Shown here piece by piece: positions 15,867 to 26,310 of a stretch of DNA of 42,004 nucleotides. The translations under genes and the position numbers were made by a program. This DNA is from Brasilonema sp. UFV-L1. GTDB taxonomy: Bacteria; Cyanobacteriota; Cyanobacteriia; Cyanobacteriales; Nostocaceae. The stretch covers positions 1 through 42,004 of the forward strand of contig NZ_QMEA01000046.1 in the NCBI RefSeq assembly GCF_012912105.1, given 5' to 3'. Numbering within the stretch: position 1 is the stretch's first letter; every line of letters starts with the position of its first letter. The notes beneath the pieces are model-generated. The model saw only the letters and a list, made by a program, of their open reading frames with translations, was not told the origin of the DNA and did no database searches.

Positions 15867-15915
15867 ATTTCTTTTATGATTAATAATCTGGTATCTTGCA
15901 CTATTACAAGAACAG

Positions 15916-15946
15916 AAAGCGCCCTTCTCACTCGAGAAGGGCGCTT
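15916..15946 (-). terminator. psbA terminator hairpin
   Basis: A 14-bp perfect stem, AAAGCGCCCTTCTC with GAGAAGGGCGCTTT, and a 4-nt loop, lying 48-78 nt past the psbA stop. The downstream U tract is weak. The position and stability suit transcript termination or 3' end stabilisation. Confidence 0.75.
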
Positions 15947-15993
15947 TTGACTTGCGGAGGACGCGATACATCGCGTCTCTAAGCTATTAAGAA

Positions 15994-17076
15994 TTAACCG
16001 TTGATAGCAGGAGCACTCATTGCAACAGGAGCAACTTCGCCGCTAGCTAAGTCGAGGGGGAAGTTGTGAGCATTACGTTCGTGCATAACTTCCATACCCA
16101 GGTTTGCACGGTTGAGGACATCTGCCCAAGAACCAATCACACGACCTTGAGAGTCAATCAAAGATTGGTTAAAGTTGAAACCATTCAGGTTGAACGCCAT
16201 TGTGCTGATGCCCAGTGCGGTAAACCAGATTCCAATTACAGGCCATGCAGCTAAGAAGAAGTGTAAGCTACGGCTGTTGTTAAAGGAAGCGTATTGGAAG
16301 ATTAGGCGACCAAAGTAGCCGTGTGCTGCTACGATGTTGTAGGTTTCTTCTTCTTGACCGAAGATGTAACCGTAGTTTTGAGATTCGCTTTCGGTTGTTT
16401 CACGAACCAAGGAAGAGGTTACCAAGCTTCCGTGCATTGCACTGAACAAGCTTCCACCGAATACACCAGCCACACCTAACATGTGGAAGGGGTGCATTAG
16501 GATGTTGTGCTCTGCTTGGAACACCAACATGAAGTTGAAGGTTCCAGCAATACCCAAAGGCATACCATCAGAGAAGGAACCTTGTCCGAGTGGGTAAATC
16601 AGGAATACGGAGGTTGCTGCTGCTACAGGAGCAGAGTAAGCTACGCAAATCCAAGGACGCATACCTAAGCGGTAGGACAATTCCCACTGACGACCCAACC
16701 AGCAAAAGATACCGATGAGGAAGTGGAATGCTACTAGCTGGTATGGACCACCGTTGTACAACCACTCATCTAAGGAAGCAGCTTCCCAGATTGGGTAGAA
16801 GTGTAAACCAATTGCGTTGGAAGAAGGAACAACTGCACCAGAGATGATGTTGTTTCCGTAGATCAAGGAACCTGCAACAGGTTCACGAATTCCATCGATG
16901 TCAACGGGAGGTGCTGCGATGAATGCAATAATGAAACAGATGGTAGCAGATAGAAGAGTGGGAACCATCAATACACCAAACCAACCTACATATAGGCGGT
17001 TTTCGGTGCTGGTGATCCACTGGCAGAACCGCTCCCATACGTTGCCGCTTTCGCGACGTTGTACTGTTGTGGTCAT
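15994..17076 (-). CDS. psbA: Photosystem II reaction centre protein D1
   Basis: A 360-residue D1 protein, full length. Key residues are in their standard positions: Tyr161 (TyrZ), D170, E189, H190, H198, H215, S264, H272, H332, E333, D342 and A344. The C-terminal extension after A344 ([16 protein letters not shown]) would be removed by CtpA. Residue 130 is Gln (LGRQWEL), the D1:1-like form used under ordinary light, not the Glu form induced by high light. Five transmembrane helices are evident. Cyanobacteria normally carry several psbA copies. The leader has a direct repeat TTAATAACAG just upstream of the start. The strong terminator downstream indicates a single-gene transcript. Confidence 0.98.
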   Translation of the reverse strand: MTTTVQRRESGNVWERFCQWITSTENRLYVGWFGVLMVPTLLSATICFIIAFIAAPPVDIDGIREPVAGSLIYGNNIISGAVVPSSNAIGLHFYPIWEAASLDEWLYNGGPYQLVAFHFLIGIFCWLGRQWELSYRLGMRPWICVAYSAPVAAATSVFLIYPLGQGSFSDGMPLGIAGTFNFMLVFQAEHNILMHPFHMLGVAGVFGGSLFSAMHGSLVTSSLVRETTESESQNYGYIFGQEEETYNIVAAHGYFGRLIFQYASFNNSRSLHFFLAAWPVIGIWFTALGISTMAFNLNGFNFNQSLIDSQGRVIGSWADVLNRANLGMEVMHERNAHNFPLDLASGEVAPVAMSAPAING

Positions 17077-17523
17077 TGTTTTTATGAGTGCTTTAACTGT
17101 TATTAACTGTTATTAATCAGGTAATTCATTGATTTACCTGTCATGTTTCACTTTACATGAATTCACTGAAAACGAAAGTAGTTACTTAATAATTTGTTAT
17201 ATTTTTATGTTGTTTATGAATAAAAATAAATTAAGTCATACAAATATGACGATAACCTTTAAGTCAGTCAGCTATGAGATACTATATGGGTTTTTGATTT
17301 GTTATTTATAGCAATCCTATATGAGTTGTGTTGGCATAGCCTGCGCGCAGCGCATAAATTGCTGGAGCCCAGAAACCCGGTTTCTGGCAGAAACCGGGTT
17401 TCTAATTTTTCACAAATGACTTATGACTGCTATATGATGTTTGTAACTGATGCAAATCCTTGCTCTATAACCGAAAACTCGGTTTATTCGCCAGAAAACA
17501 GGCTCCTTTCAACGAAATCTCAA
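17077..17523. other. psbA upstream region and repeat
   Basis: The first 100 bp should contain the psbA promoter and 5' UTR. The rest is AT-rich and non-coding, with the palindrome at 17371-17403. Several short open frames read as unrelated low-complexity peptides. Confidence 0.5.
17371..17403. repeat. 33-bp perfect palindrome downstream of the MBOAT gene
   Basis: AGAAACCCGGTTTCTG and CAGAAACCGGGTTTCT flank a single base. It lies about 120 bp past the MBOAT stop and could act as its transcript end, although no U tract follows on that strand. The half-site AGAAACCCGG also occurs at 3660. Confidence 0.75.
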
Positions 17524-19020
17524 TTAGAAGTCAAAATATATGTAAGGTAAGCTGCCTTCAGGAGCGAGTAACCAAACACTGTAGAAACACAACGGTACGA
17601 AAACAAGCTTTATAGGCCAGTTGAACTGTAACTTGAGTGTTCGATGAAAAATGTAGACTCCAGCCATTGCAATATATAAAATGACTAGTAATATTGCCAG
17701 TTGGTATTGAGTAATATTTAAAGCTTCAACGTATACCTTTTGAGCAAATTGCTTATCGCCAGAAAAACCCCAAAGATGTTGAAAGACTAAAGAAGAATCT
17801 TTGAGGTTCGGTAAGCGAAACCAAATCCAAGAGGTGAAAACCATGAATTGCGTTACTAGCCAAGCCAAAATTGTACCTAATGGTTGTTGCCAGAAATTTT
17901 CTATATCTTCAAAGCGATCGCTTATTGCATCAGTCAAACGATGAACAGCTAAAGCTAACCCGTGAAAGACTCCCCAAATCATAAAACTCAATGCTGCACC
18001 GTGCCAAATACCTGCAATCAGCATGACAATAATTAAATTAATGCAGGTGCGATCTAATCCTTGACGAGAACCACCCAAAGGAAAGTACAGGTAATTACGC
18101 AGCCAATCCCCGAGAGTGATGTGCCAGCGTCGCCAAAAGTCAGCAATACTAGTGCTGAAGTAGGGAAAGTCAAAATTTTCAGGTAAAACCAAACCACACA
18201 GTAAAGCACTACCACGGGCAATGTCTACATAACCACTAAAATCCAAATACAGCTGGAAGCCGTAAGCAACAGTTGCTAACCATAAATCTGTGCTACCCGC
18301 CCTTTGCAAGTTCCCAAAACATAAATCAACAAAAATTCCTAAATGGTCTGCTAAGATAACTTTTTTGACTGCACCTCTAGCAATAAGCCATAGTCCATCT
18401 GCCACAATCTCAGGAGTGAGGAAGCGGTGATTCTTGAATTGATTTGCTAAGCTATGGAAACGAGTAATTGGACCTGAAATCAATTTGACAAAGAAAAACT
18501 TGTATGCAGCAAATTGGACAAATTCTTCACTAGCGGGTGCGCCACGGTAGACATCAACTAAATATGCAATACACTCAAAGATAAAAAATGAAATTCCCAA
18601 AGGTACGATGACTTTAAAAGATTCAGCAGGTGAGGAGATAATACCAGGAAAAAAGAATTCTAATAAAGGTAATAAGTATTTAAAACAGAGTAGTAAAAAA
18701 ACATTTACAAATATACCTAGCCACAAAAGTTTAAGACGGCGACGATTCCAATCAAATTGAGCTAAATGCCATTCTTCATTAGAAAGTTGCCAGTCTAAAA
18801 AATGAGGTTTTAACGTTTGCTCACCAATTTCTTTAGCTAAACGAAAATTAAAAAAAATAAGTACTAGCAGCAATGGGACGTAATGAAGTTGCAAAGATGC
18901 ATAAAACACTATACTAGCAATTAGCAATGTCCATAAACGCAACTTTTGTTGTGCTACAGACCAATAAATTCCTAGCACGCTCAGCAAAAATAACCCGTAT
19001 AGAATAGATATCAAGTTCAT
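17524..19020 (-). CDS. MBOAT family membrane O-acyltransferase, AlgI-like
   Basis: A 498-residue polytopic membrane protein. Enzymes of this group (AlgI, DltB, PatA) move acyl groups across the membrane to modify polysaccharide, teichoic acid or peptidoglycan. The motif FWRRWHITLGDWLRNYLYFPLGGSR (H300) and the catalytic WHG (H340, in GIWHGAAL) are intact, as is the LDFSGYVDIARG segment. The N-terminus is hydrophobic and the C-terminus ends in YIYFDF. The next gene upstream on the same strand is an SGNH-type protein, the usual partner that completes transfer on the outside. The target glycan is unknown; envelope or exopolysaccharide acetylation is the likely role. Confidence 0.92.
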   Translation of the reverse strand: MNLISILYGLFLLSVLGIYWSVAQQKLRLWTLLIASIVFYASLQLHYVPLLLVLIFFNFRLAKEIGEQTLKPHFLDWQLSNEEWHLAQFDWNRRRLKLLWLGIFVNVFLLLCFKYLLPLLEFFFPGIISSPAESFKVIVPLGISFFIFECIAYLVDVYRGAPASEEFVQFAAYKFFFVKLISGPITRFHSLANQFKNHRFLTPEIVADGLWLIARGAVKKVILADHLGIFVDLCFGNLQRAGSTDLWLATVAYGFQLYLDFSGYVDIARGSALLCGLVLPENFDFPYFSTSIADFWRRWHITLGDWLRNYLYFPLGGSRQGLDRTCINLIIVMLIAGIWHGAALSFMIWGVFHGLALAVHRLTDAISDRFEDIENFWQQPLGTILAWLVTQFMVFTSWIWFRLPNLKDSSLVFQHLWGFSGDKQFAQKVYVEALNITQYQLAILLVILYIAMAGVYIFHRTLKLQFNWPIKLVFVPLCFYSVWLLAPEGSLPYIYFDF

Positions 19021-19027
19021 GTTTTAC

Positions 19028-19059
<32 letters not shown>

Positions 19060-19190
19060 AATGACTTTTTCTTCACCCAAGCTGAATTATTCTGTATTTT
19101 TTTGATAGCGTAGCGAAGGCAGGCATACTTTGAATGTTAGCGTAGCGTGCCGTAGGCAGTGAATGCGTGAATTTTTATTCAAGCTGTTTC

Positions 19191-22187
19191 TTATTTAAAA
19201 GGCCAAGGAATCATAGGATCATTAGCAAGTTTTTGTGAGACTTTGTAAGCACCGTAACGGTTGAGATGGCTGGGATCAGAAAAGTAGTCATGGGCCTTGG
19301 GTAGAAATTGACTTAAGTCTCGATAAATAAAGTTTGGGTTGGTAGATAAATTTAACATATACTGCTGAAATTCTTGCTCATGTTTTGAGCGTACTGAGTC
19401 TAAATAATCTGCTGTCAGAGGCATATTGACAAAGACTAGAGTTATTTTCCGAGACTTGGCAAATCGAAGTAGTTCTTGTATAGCAATATCTTGGTCACCT
19501 TGGAGTCGAAAAGATTTGTAGTCGTTATCGTAGTATCCTGAAACTTGAGAATGTTTCTGATAGTATGTCGTCGGTTGAAAGCGCGTGGAAAGAGCAAGAA
19601 ATCCGTCAGAGTCAACTGCTTGCTGTGAAATATTTTCTAAATTCAAGTTGCGTGATTGTTTGGTCGCTGCTTGGTCAGTATGACTCATAACAGGCAAAGA
19701 TTTCAATTGTTGTTTCAAAAGATTTTTGAGATTGTCACGCTTTTCATAACTAGCAGATAAAGCAGCTAGACTTTCATTTAACCAATTATCTACTGCCTGA
19801 TAAGCACCTTTACCTATCTGAATTCCTGTTTCTTGATCTGTGGTGTTAGTTGTGCCAAGATAAATTGCTTTTTCTGCTGCTTTTTCCAAGATATATTTAT
19901 ATCCGGGTGATGCAGCAATTGTGCTAAAAGTGATATCTTCTCGACCACTATTAAAAGCACGAGCACCGTCTGCCCAAATAATAAGTTTTGGGAGTTCCGA
20001 TACCTCAAGAACTTGACGCACAATAAAATTGACAACTTTTGCTGTGGCACCATTTATGCCAAAGTTAAAAACATCGATGTGATGAGAGTCTGGAGTTGCC
20101 AAAGATTTGGAAAGAGCAACAGGATCTATTCCTCTAAGAGCGCGTGAAGATCCAATAATCAACACATCTGGCGGATGTCCATTTTTTGCTATACGCTGTT
20201 TGTATAGTGCGAGTTGCTCATCTAATTGCCGAGCATTAAAACTTGGTATTTGCGTTAGCAATGCTCCCGATTTGTGAGAACGTGCTGCAAGAAGAATAGC
20301 AGTTGATGTTGCCTTTGGCTTTAATGGTGAAGCTTGCAAATCTGCTTGTGTAGATTCAGAGGTATTGGAGACACTATTCCCAGGTTTGGCAGATTTGTCT
20401 TTAGAAGTCGTGGTAAAAAATGCTGTTCGTTTCTCGTCAGTTTCAGAAGTAGACAATGTTCCAAGACTAGAGGATGATTTGGGTAAAACACTAGTCACTG
20501 TCGAGGTTTGGGGTATATTGCGGGTTAAAAATCTCTCCAAAATCCAATCTGTTTGTAAAGTCAGTAGTAATCCCAATGTACCCCAGACTAAGGCAACTTT
20601 AAGTCCTTGATGGTGTGTTGTTTGTTCGTGTGATTCGTCGTTATCTATAAACAAATGTGTTTCTAGAAAAAATTTTTTGAGTGTTGCGCTCCAATCTTGA
20701 GTCACTTCTGTGACAAAAGTGTAAACTTCTTCTGTAGGAAGGTTAGGGCGCAGCACAGGTTCGTCAATTTTAGATGGTAGAAGCTCACGAGTGTAAGCAG
20801 AGGCTGCAGCAAATTCTGGTGTTGCCTCGCTCACTAAACGTTGGCGGTGATTATAATCGACACTGTAATCCCATAAAGGTTCCTTGTTGCCTGCACGACG
20901 TCCATAAACACGCACACCTGCAATCCCAGGTATTTCCAACTGACGCACAAACTGAGTCACAGCTGATGCAGTTTGTTGGCGTGCTGGACAAACGGGTGCA
21001 TCACACATGATGTGCAATAAATCTGCTTTGCGATCCAAAAGGACGCGAATACCTCCCGTTTTTAGGCGCGTATCTAGATCAGGGTTGAGCAAACGTTCCA
21101 ACAAGAAAACAATAGCAGGTTGATCAAAAGAAGTCGCCAGCTTTTGGGCTGATATTCCTAAAGCTGGATGTTCATTCGCAGGTAATGATAACCAATCAAC
21201 CCATGCTGGTTGATTGTCTTTTATCTTTTGCCCATACACTGTGGTTGCGACAATGCCTTGGGGAGCTATTTTTTCTAAAAAAGGTCTGATTGCTTCTAAA
21301 CACAGTGTTTTATCTGGTTCAGGAGCAGTTCCGAATTGGTCAAAAGCTTGGGTACAAAAGATGTGTAGTGTTGATTCTTTGAGTGTTGCCTTGACTGCTA
21401 CTTTTAACTCTGACAACTTCTCGCTTAACAAATATGACAGCGCTTGTACATCTCCCCAGCGTGCCCATTCTTTAAGCATAACCTCAGATGGCGTCAAATC
21501 TATCTTGAACTGCCAATCTATTCTGTTTTCACCTCTGACACGCAAAGCAATCACAGCATCTTGGTAACCAGAAAGTTTCAGATGCCGTAATTTCTGGGCG
21601 ACTGGTTCAGCAATTAAGGATGCATCAGGACTGTAACTCGATTCACACAATATCCACAAGCGACTTTCATTTTTCTGATTGTTTTCTGTGGGTTTTGGCT
21701 TGATGAGTTTAACTTCTACAGCAATACCAAAGTTACTTAGGGTTTCACTAAGGTAGCGAGCGATCGCCTCTGGTTCTCCAAGACGAGCTAAACTTTCGTT
21801 TGAAGCAATCAGCGCCCCACTCGGTTTTTGAGATTTTTTCTCGTCTTCTAGCAGCGCTTGCTCTACCTCTTCTAAATGCTGCTCCAGTTGATTAAGATAA
21901 ACTTTATGGCACCATTGAGCGCGATTTTCTCCTTTTTTGCGTCCGTAGACAAAGACTTGATAAATTGATGGTTGTCCTTGGTTTGTCAAAACATCCAAGT
22001 CTGTTTGTTGTAATGCTCGCAGCAAGTCAGACAAAGTTTGCCAACGCTGAGGACATTCTCGACCTTCGCACAAAATGTGTAGGTTGTTTCCCTGCAACCG
22101 AATTTTCACCCCGAAAGTGCTAATCCCTGTTGCTTGGCTAATCCACTGCACTAGAGATTTTTGGCGATTTAGTAATTCTGTTTTCAT
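19191..22187 (-). CDS. SGNH/DUF1574-like acyltransferase partner with four N-terminal repeat domains
   Basis: A 998-residue protein in three parts. Residues about 14-450 hold four divergent copies of a domain of about 100 residues, marked by LHILC, LWILC, LHIFC and LHIMC strands (near 36, 177, 274 and 391), each followed some 35-45 residues later by a VYGR-type strand. A single membrane segment lies at about 530-550. The C-terminal 350 residues form an SGNH-like domain: GSSRALRG (S680), GINGA (N712) and DPSHLNRYGA (D971, H974). Topology would put the repeats in the cytoplasm and the SGNH domain outside. It resembles the DUF1574 family and AlgJ/AlgX partners. The neighbouring MBOAT gene, 170 bp downstream, supports joint work in O-acylation. 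The repeat domains are unrecognised. Confidence 0.82.
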   Translation of the reverse strand: MKTELLNRQKSLVQWISQATGISTFGVKIRLQGNNLHILCEGRECPQRWQTLSDLLRALQQTDLDVLTNQGQPSIYQVFVYGRKKGENRAQWCHKVYLNQLEQHLEEVEQALLEDEKKSQKPSGALIASNESLARLGEPEAIARYLSETLSNFGIAVEVKLIKPKPTENNQKNESRLWILCESSYSPDASLIAEPVAQKLRHLKLSGYQDAVIALRVRGENRIDWQFKIDLTPSEVMLKEWARWGDVQALSYLLSEKLSELKVAVKATLKESTLHIFCTQAFDQFGTAPEPDKTLCLEAIRPFLEKIAPQGIVATTVYGQKIKDNQPAWVDWLSLPANEHPALGISAQKLATSFDQPAIVFLLERLLNPDLDTRLKTGGIRVLLDRKADLLHIMCDAPVCPARQQTASAVTQFVRQLEIPGIAGVRVYGRRAGNKEPLWDYSVDYNHRQRLVSEATPEFAAASAYTRELLPSKIDEPVLRPNLPTEEVYTFVTEVTQDWSATLKKFFLETHLFIDNDESHEQTTHHQGLKVALVWGTLGLLLTLQTDWILERFLTRNIPQTSTVTSVLPKSSSSLGTLSTSETDEKRTAFFTTTSKDKSAKPGNSVSNTSESTQADLQASPLKPKATSTAILLAARSHKSGALLTQIPSFNARQLDEQLALYKQRIAKNGHPPDVLIIGSSRALRGIDPVALSKSLATPDSHHIDVFNFGINGATAKVVNFIVRQVLEVSELPKLIIWADGARAFNSGREDITFSTIAASPGYKYILEKAAEKAIYLGTTNTTDQETGIQIGKGAYQAVDNWLNESLAALSASYEKRDNLKNLLKQQLKSLPVMSHTDQAATKQSRNLNLENISQQAVDSDGFLALSTRFQPTTYYQKHSQVSGYYDNDYKSFRLQGDQDIAIQELLRFAKSRKITLVFVNMPLTADYLDSVRSKHEQEFQQYMLNLSTNPNFIYRDLSQFLPKAHDYFSDPSHLNRYGAYKVSQKLANDPMIPWPFK

Positions 22188-22619
22188 GGAAAATTGACTT
22201 TACTGAAAGCTAGTTTTAGGGAACAATGCTTTGATTCAACAAGAAACTATTTACTTGGTCGAGGTCACTTTGTCAATCGCTTTTTACTGGAAACAACATG
22301 ATTTGATTCTCAATCGCTAATCCCCAATACCTTGTACACTAGAACTATAGAACTATCACACTATGTCGTTTTTTTTTTACGCTTTTGTTACGTTATAACT
22401 TTGTAAAATCGGCAAAAATAGTTGTATACAGTCACAAGACTGACCCAAGGCGAGAGTCCTTATAGGTTCGGTACTTCCTTTGACTGTTGGGGAATTCCCA
22501 AGGGCGGAGTGCCTCACCAGTTTCCTGCCTCCGGTTTACCCTCAAAATAGCAGTGGTTTGACTTGTTGTTTGGTTTCGCATTTTGTCCCTTTTCTTCTTG
22601 AACTTCCAGGAAATCGCAC
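22188..22619. other. Intergenic region with repeat-like sequence
   Basis: A T10 run lies near 22369. From about 22436 to 22540 there is a repeat-like stretch with GGGGAATTCCC and a GGCGGAG...CTCCG inverted pair. No gene is convincing here. It presumably holds the promoters of the two divergent neighbours. Confidence 0.4.
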
Positions 22620-22847
22620 ATGCCACCTGTGACCTCTGATTCTTCATCTGATTCTGGACTCAATCCGGTTCTCTTTTCTATCCCCCAGTCTCTGCTTTTA
22701 CAAGTTGGTACCGTGTCTATCCTACTATTGTTGATGGCAGAAAAAGCCACTGCAAAAACTCTACAAGGCATTGGGGAAGCAACCGAAGAATTATTTCGAG
22801 GCGATCGCCTGCCCATTCTCAACTTTCCTGACCAAAACGAATCATAA
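22620..22847 (+). CDS. Small single-pass membrane protein, hypothetical
   Basis: A 75-residue protein. A Ser/Asp-rich N-terminus is followed by LNPVLFSIPQSLLLQVGTVSILLLLM, a likely membrane helix (about residues 24-40), then an amphipathic helix and FRGDRLPILNFP. An AGGA lies about 8 nt before the ATG, supporting the start. The composition and the clean domain layout look like a genuine small protein, and I believe similar ones occur in other cyanobacteria, but I cannot name a family. It lies upstream of ppc on the same strand, 320 bp away, so it is not obviously in its operon. Confidence 0.6.
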   Translation: MPPVTSDSSSDSGLNPVLFSIPQSLLLQVGTVSILLLLMAEKATAKTLQGIGEATEELFRGDRLPILNFPDQNES

Positions 22848-23167
22848 ACAAAGCTAAAAAATATACTTTTGATTGTCAATGATTCTACGGCAATTTTGCT
22901 GAAGAACGCACCAAGGTAGAACTGTGCAGCTAGAAATACATCCGCTAAGAAATGCGCGCTTATTTGTTTGAGAAGCATGCTGTCTTTCATCGCGCTTTCC
23001 GGGTGTCTCGAAACACATCTTCTTTTTGATTCACAAAAAAATATGTTCCCATGCACTCTATTCTCTTTCCTCCAATTCTGAGTTTGTGAGTTGTTGACGA
23101 CTGAGTTCTTTGTTCGGTCATTTCATAGAATCACATAATCTTTACCTGCTTAACCAGCATCAAGCAT
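22848..23167. other. Upstream region of ppc
   Basis: No gene or clear element is seen. It presumably contains the ppc promoter; no consensus boxes stand out. Confidence 0.4.
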
Positions 23168-26100
23168 ATGAGTAACCTTTTATACTCTTTTACTCAGGCA
23201 GTGAATATCTACCCCGCCTCTGATTTATTTTTGCGCCATCGCCTTCAAGTTGTGGAAGAATTATGGGAGTTAGTTCTGCGCCAAGAATGTGGTCAAAAGA
23301 TGGTAGACTTGCTGCGGCAACTACGGGATTTGTGTTCTCCAGAAGGACAAGCAATCAACGACCAAGCTTCCTCTGTGTTCAAGCTGATAGAACAGCTCAA
23401 CATTAACGAAGCAATTCGAGCCGCTCGTGCTTTCGCTTTGTATTTTCAGTTGATTAACATCATAGAGCAAGACTATGAACAACAGCAGCAATTAATTCGT
23501 TATGAAGTAGATACAGAGTCCTCAACTCAAGAAGCTTTACCAGATTTTATCTGTTCATCAAACCAAGAAGAAGCAGAAAATCCTGTTAACAGTGGACTTG
23601 GAGCAAACTTGTTGACAAAAAGTTGGCAATCAAACTCTAATATTAAACGAAAAGGAACTTTTGCGAGTTTGTTTCCTCATTTATTCAAACTAAACGTTCC
23701 ACCACAGCAAATTCAACGTCTGATTGCACAATTAGACATACAACTGGTTTTCACTGCTCACCCAACAGAAATTGTTCGGCATACAATCCGTGATAAGCAA
23801 CGGCGAGTCGTGAAGCTTTTGCAACAGCTCGATGTGGCGGAAAAGCACTCTAGTAATGGTACTTCATCCTGGGAAGATGAGGAAGTGCGAGAACAATTGG
23901 TTGAAGAAATTCGCCTGTGGTGGCGTACCGACGAACTACACCAATTTAAACCTTCGGTACTCGATGAAGTTGATTATGCCTTACACTACTTCCAAGAAGT
24001 GTTATTTGATGCGATTCCCCACTTGTACAAACGCTTCAAACATGCATTGGGTAGCACTTTTCCCTGGTTAGAACCTCCCAAGAAAAACTTCTGTAAGTTT
24101 GGCTCGTGGGTAGGAGCAGATAGAGATGGAAACCCATCAGTCACACCAGAAATTACTTGGCAAACAGCTTGCTATCAGCGCAACGTTGTGCTAGAAAAAT
24201 ACATCAAGTCAGTGAAGCAGTTGATTAGCTTGTTGAGTCTTTCGTTGCACTGGAGTGATATCTTACCAGATTTACTTGAATCTTTGGAGTTAGAGCAGTC
24301 TCAACTGAGTGAAGTATATGAGCAACTGGCTTTGCGTTTTCGACAAGAACCATATCGCTTGAAACTTTCTTATGTCCTCAAGCGGTTGGAAAATACTCGC
24401 GATCGCAACATCGCTTTGTCTAAACGAGAAACCCTCAAGAATCAGAATATCCCGATCTACCGCTCAGGAGCAGAATTCTTAGCAGAATTACGTTTGATTG
24501 AACGCAACTTGACAGAAACAGGTTTGAGTTGTAGAGAATTAGAAAATCTGATTTGTCAGGTAGAAATTTTTGGTTTTAACTTAACGCATCTGGATATCCG
24601 TCAAGAATCCTCTCGTCATTCTGATGCTTTAAATGAAATTCTAGAATACCTGGGAATTTTAAAAGTTTCCTACAACGAACTATCAGAAGAGCAAAGAGTT
24701 GCTTGGCTGGTTGAAGAACTGCAAACACGCCGCCCGTTAATTCCAGCAGAACTGCCATTTTCTGAAAAAACAAACGATGTCATTCAAACATTACGGGTTG
24801 TGCGATCGCTGCAACAAGAGTTTAGCAACAATGTTTGCCAAACTTATATTATCAGCATGTGTCGCCAAGTTAGCGACGTGCTAGAAGTGTTGCTTCTTGC
24901 GAAAGAAGCTGGACTTTATGATCCTGGTACAGCTGTTGGAAGCATTCAAGTCGTTCCCTTGTTTGAAACAGTAGAAGACTTACAACGTTCCACAAGCGTG
25001 ATGCGACAGTTATTTGCATTACCTTTATATCGCGCTTTACTAGCAGGAGGGTATCAAGCAGGAGAAGCAGACGGAACTGTTGAAGTTTCTTTTTCCCAAT
25101 TCAGATCATCCCTGACTCCAAACTTACAAGAAGTTATGCTGGGGTATTCAGACAGCAACAAAGACTCTGGGTTTTTAAGCAGTAACTGGGAAATTCACAA
25201 AGCTCAAAAATCACTACAGAAAGTCGCAGAAGAATACGGCGTAAATTTACGGATTTTTCATGGACGAGGTGGTTCTGTTGGACGTGGTGGTGGTCCATCT
25301 TATGAAGCTATTTTAGCTCAGCCTGGTCACAGTATCAATGGACGAATAAAAATTACCGAACAAGGAGAAGTTCTGGCTTCTAAATACTCGTTGCGGGACT
25401 TAGCGCTGTATAATCTGGAAACAATCGCCTCTGCTGTTATTCAAGCGAGCTTGCTACGGACAGGGTTTGATGATATTGAACCTTGGAATGAAATTATGGA
25501 AGAATTAGCAGCGCGATCGCGTACACACTACCGCAACCTGATCTACGAACAACCTGATTTTATTGACTTCTTCCATCAAGTCACCCCGATTGAGGAAATT
25601 AGCCAGTTACAAATTAGCTCTCGTCCTGCGCGTCGTCCATCTGGTAAAAAAGATTTAAGCAGCTTACGAGCAATTCCTTGGGTGTTTAGCTGGACACAAA
25701 CCCGGTTTTTATTACCTTCTTGGTATGGTATTGGTACAGCCTTGCAAGAATTCTTAAACGAGGAACCAGAAGAACATCTGAAGTTACTACGCTATTTTTA
25801 CATCAAGTGGCCTTTCTTCAAAATGGTGATTTCTAAGGCAGAAATGACCTTAGCTAAAGTAGACTTGCAAATGGCTCAGCAATATGTTCAGCAATTGTCC
25901 AATCCTGAGGATAAATCTCGTTTAGAGAAGGTTTTTGAACAAATTGCTCATGAATTCTATTTAACACGGGGTTTAGTGTTGCAAATCACAGGTCATCAAC
26001 AACTTTTGGATGGAGATCCTGTCTTGCAACGCTCGGTGCAGTTACGTAATGGTACAATAGTCCCACTAGGCTTCATACAAATTTCTCTACTCAAGCGCTT

Positions 26101-26224
26101 ACGTGAAGCTCGAACAAATGTGACATCTGGAGTCATTCACTCTCGTTACAGTAAGGGCGAGTTGTTGCGAGGGGCGTTGTTAACCATAAACGGTATCGCC
26201 GCAGGTATGAGAAATACTGGTTGA
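23168..26224 (+). CDS. ppc: Phosphoenolpyruvate carboxylase
   Basis: A 1018-residue enzyme that carboxylates PEP with bicarbonate to give oxaloacetate, the main anaplerotic reaction in cyanobacteria. All signature regions are present: [14 protein letters not shown] (catalytic H198), [29 protein letters not shown], and [23 protein letters not shown] (histidine 698, binding phosphate and PEP). It ends in [11 protein letters not shown], the family C-terminus. The insertion around residues 115-165 is low in conservation, as in other cyanobacterial enzymes. The plant N-terminal phosphorylation serine motif is not seen. A hairpin follows the stop at 26248. Confidence 0.98.
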   Translation: MSNLLYSFTQAVNIYPASDLFLRHRLQVVEELWELVLRQECGQKMVDLLRQLRDLCSPEGQAINDQASSVFKLIEQLNINEAIRAARAFALYFQLINIIEQDYEQQQQLIRYEVDTESSTQEALPDFICSSNQEEAENPVNSGLGANLLTKSWQSNSNIKRKGTFASLFPHLFKLNVPPQQIQRLIAQLDIQLVFTAHPTEIVRHTIRDKQRRVVKLLQQLDVAEKHSSNGTSSWEDEEVREQLVEEIRLWWRTDELHQFKPSVLDEVDYALHYFQEVLFDAIPHLYKRFKHALGSTFPWLEPPKKNFCKFGSWVGADRDGNPSVTPEITWQTACYQRNVVLEKYIKSVKQLISLLSLSLHWSDILPDLLESLELEQSQLSEVYEQLALRFRQEPYRLKLSYVLKRLENTRDRNIALSKRETLKNQNIPIYRSGAEFLAELRLIERNLTETGLSCRELENLICQVEIFGFNLTHLDIRQESSRHSDALNEILEYLGILKVSYNELSEEQRVAWLVEELQTRRPLIPAELPFSEKTNDVIQTLRVVRSLQQEFSNNVCQTYIISMCRQVSDVLEVLLLAKEAGLYDPGTAVGSIQVVPLFETVEDLQRSTSVMRQLFALPLYRALLAGGYQAGEADGTVEVSFSQFRSSLTPNLQEVMLGYSDSNKDSGFLSSNWEIHKAQKSLQKVAEEYGVNLRIFHGRGGSVGRGGGPSYEAILAQPGHSINGRIKITEQGEVLASKYSLRDLALYNLETIASAVIQASLLRTGFDDIEPWNEIMEELAARSRTHYRNLIYEQPDFIDFFHQVTPIEEISQLQISSRPARRPSGKKDLSSLRAIPWVFSWTQTRFLLPSWYGIGTALQEFLNEEPEEHLKLLRYFYIKWPFFKMVISKAEMTLAKVDLQMAQQYVQQLSNPEDKSRLEKVFEQIAHEFYLTRGLVLQITGHQQLLDGDPVLQRSVQLRNGTIVPLGFIQISLLKRLREARTNVTSGVIHSRYSKGELLRGALLTINGIAAGMRNTG

Positions 26225-26247
26225 TTTGTCAGGTATATATAAGCAAG

Positions 26248-26274
26248 TTGGGGTAGTTATTGCTACTACCCCAA
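26248..26274. terminator. Terminator-like hairpin between convergent genes
   Basis: TTGGGGTAG (26248-26256) pairs with CTACCCCAA (26266-26274). It sits 24 bp after ppc and 37 bp after the end of the convergent hydroxylase gene, so it could serve both. Neither side has a strong U tract. Confidence 0.55.
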
Positions 26275-26310
26275 TTGTAGTCATTATTATAAATATGGTT
26301 TTCTATCAGA

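Noticed and set aside
15867-15971. N-terminal extension of the restriction-like protein
   Set aside because: The extra 35 codons run through the psbA terminator hairpin; the ATG at 15866 gives a normal start.
15994-17076. psbA considered as a rogue or high-light D1 variant
   Set aside because: All oxygen-evolving-complex ligands are present and residue 130 is Gln, so it is an ordinary D1:1-like form.
22432-23056. Reverse-strand open frames between the SGNH gene and ppc
   Set aside because: They run antisense to the better-supported small gene and through repeat-like DNA, with composition unlike real proteins.
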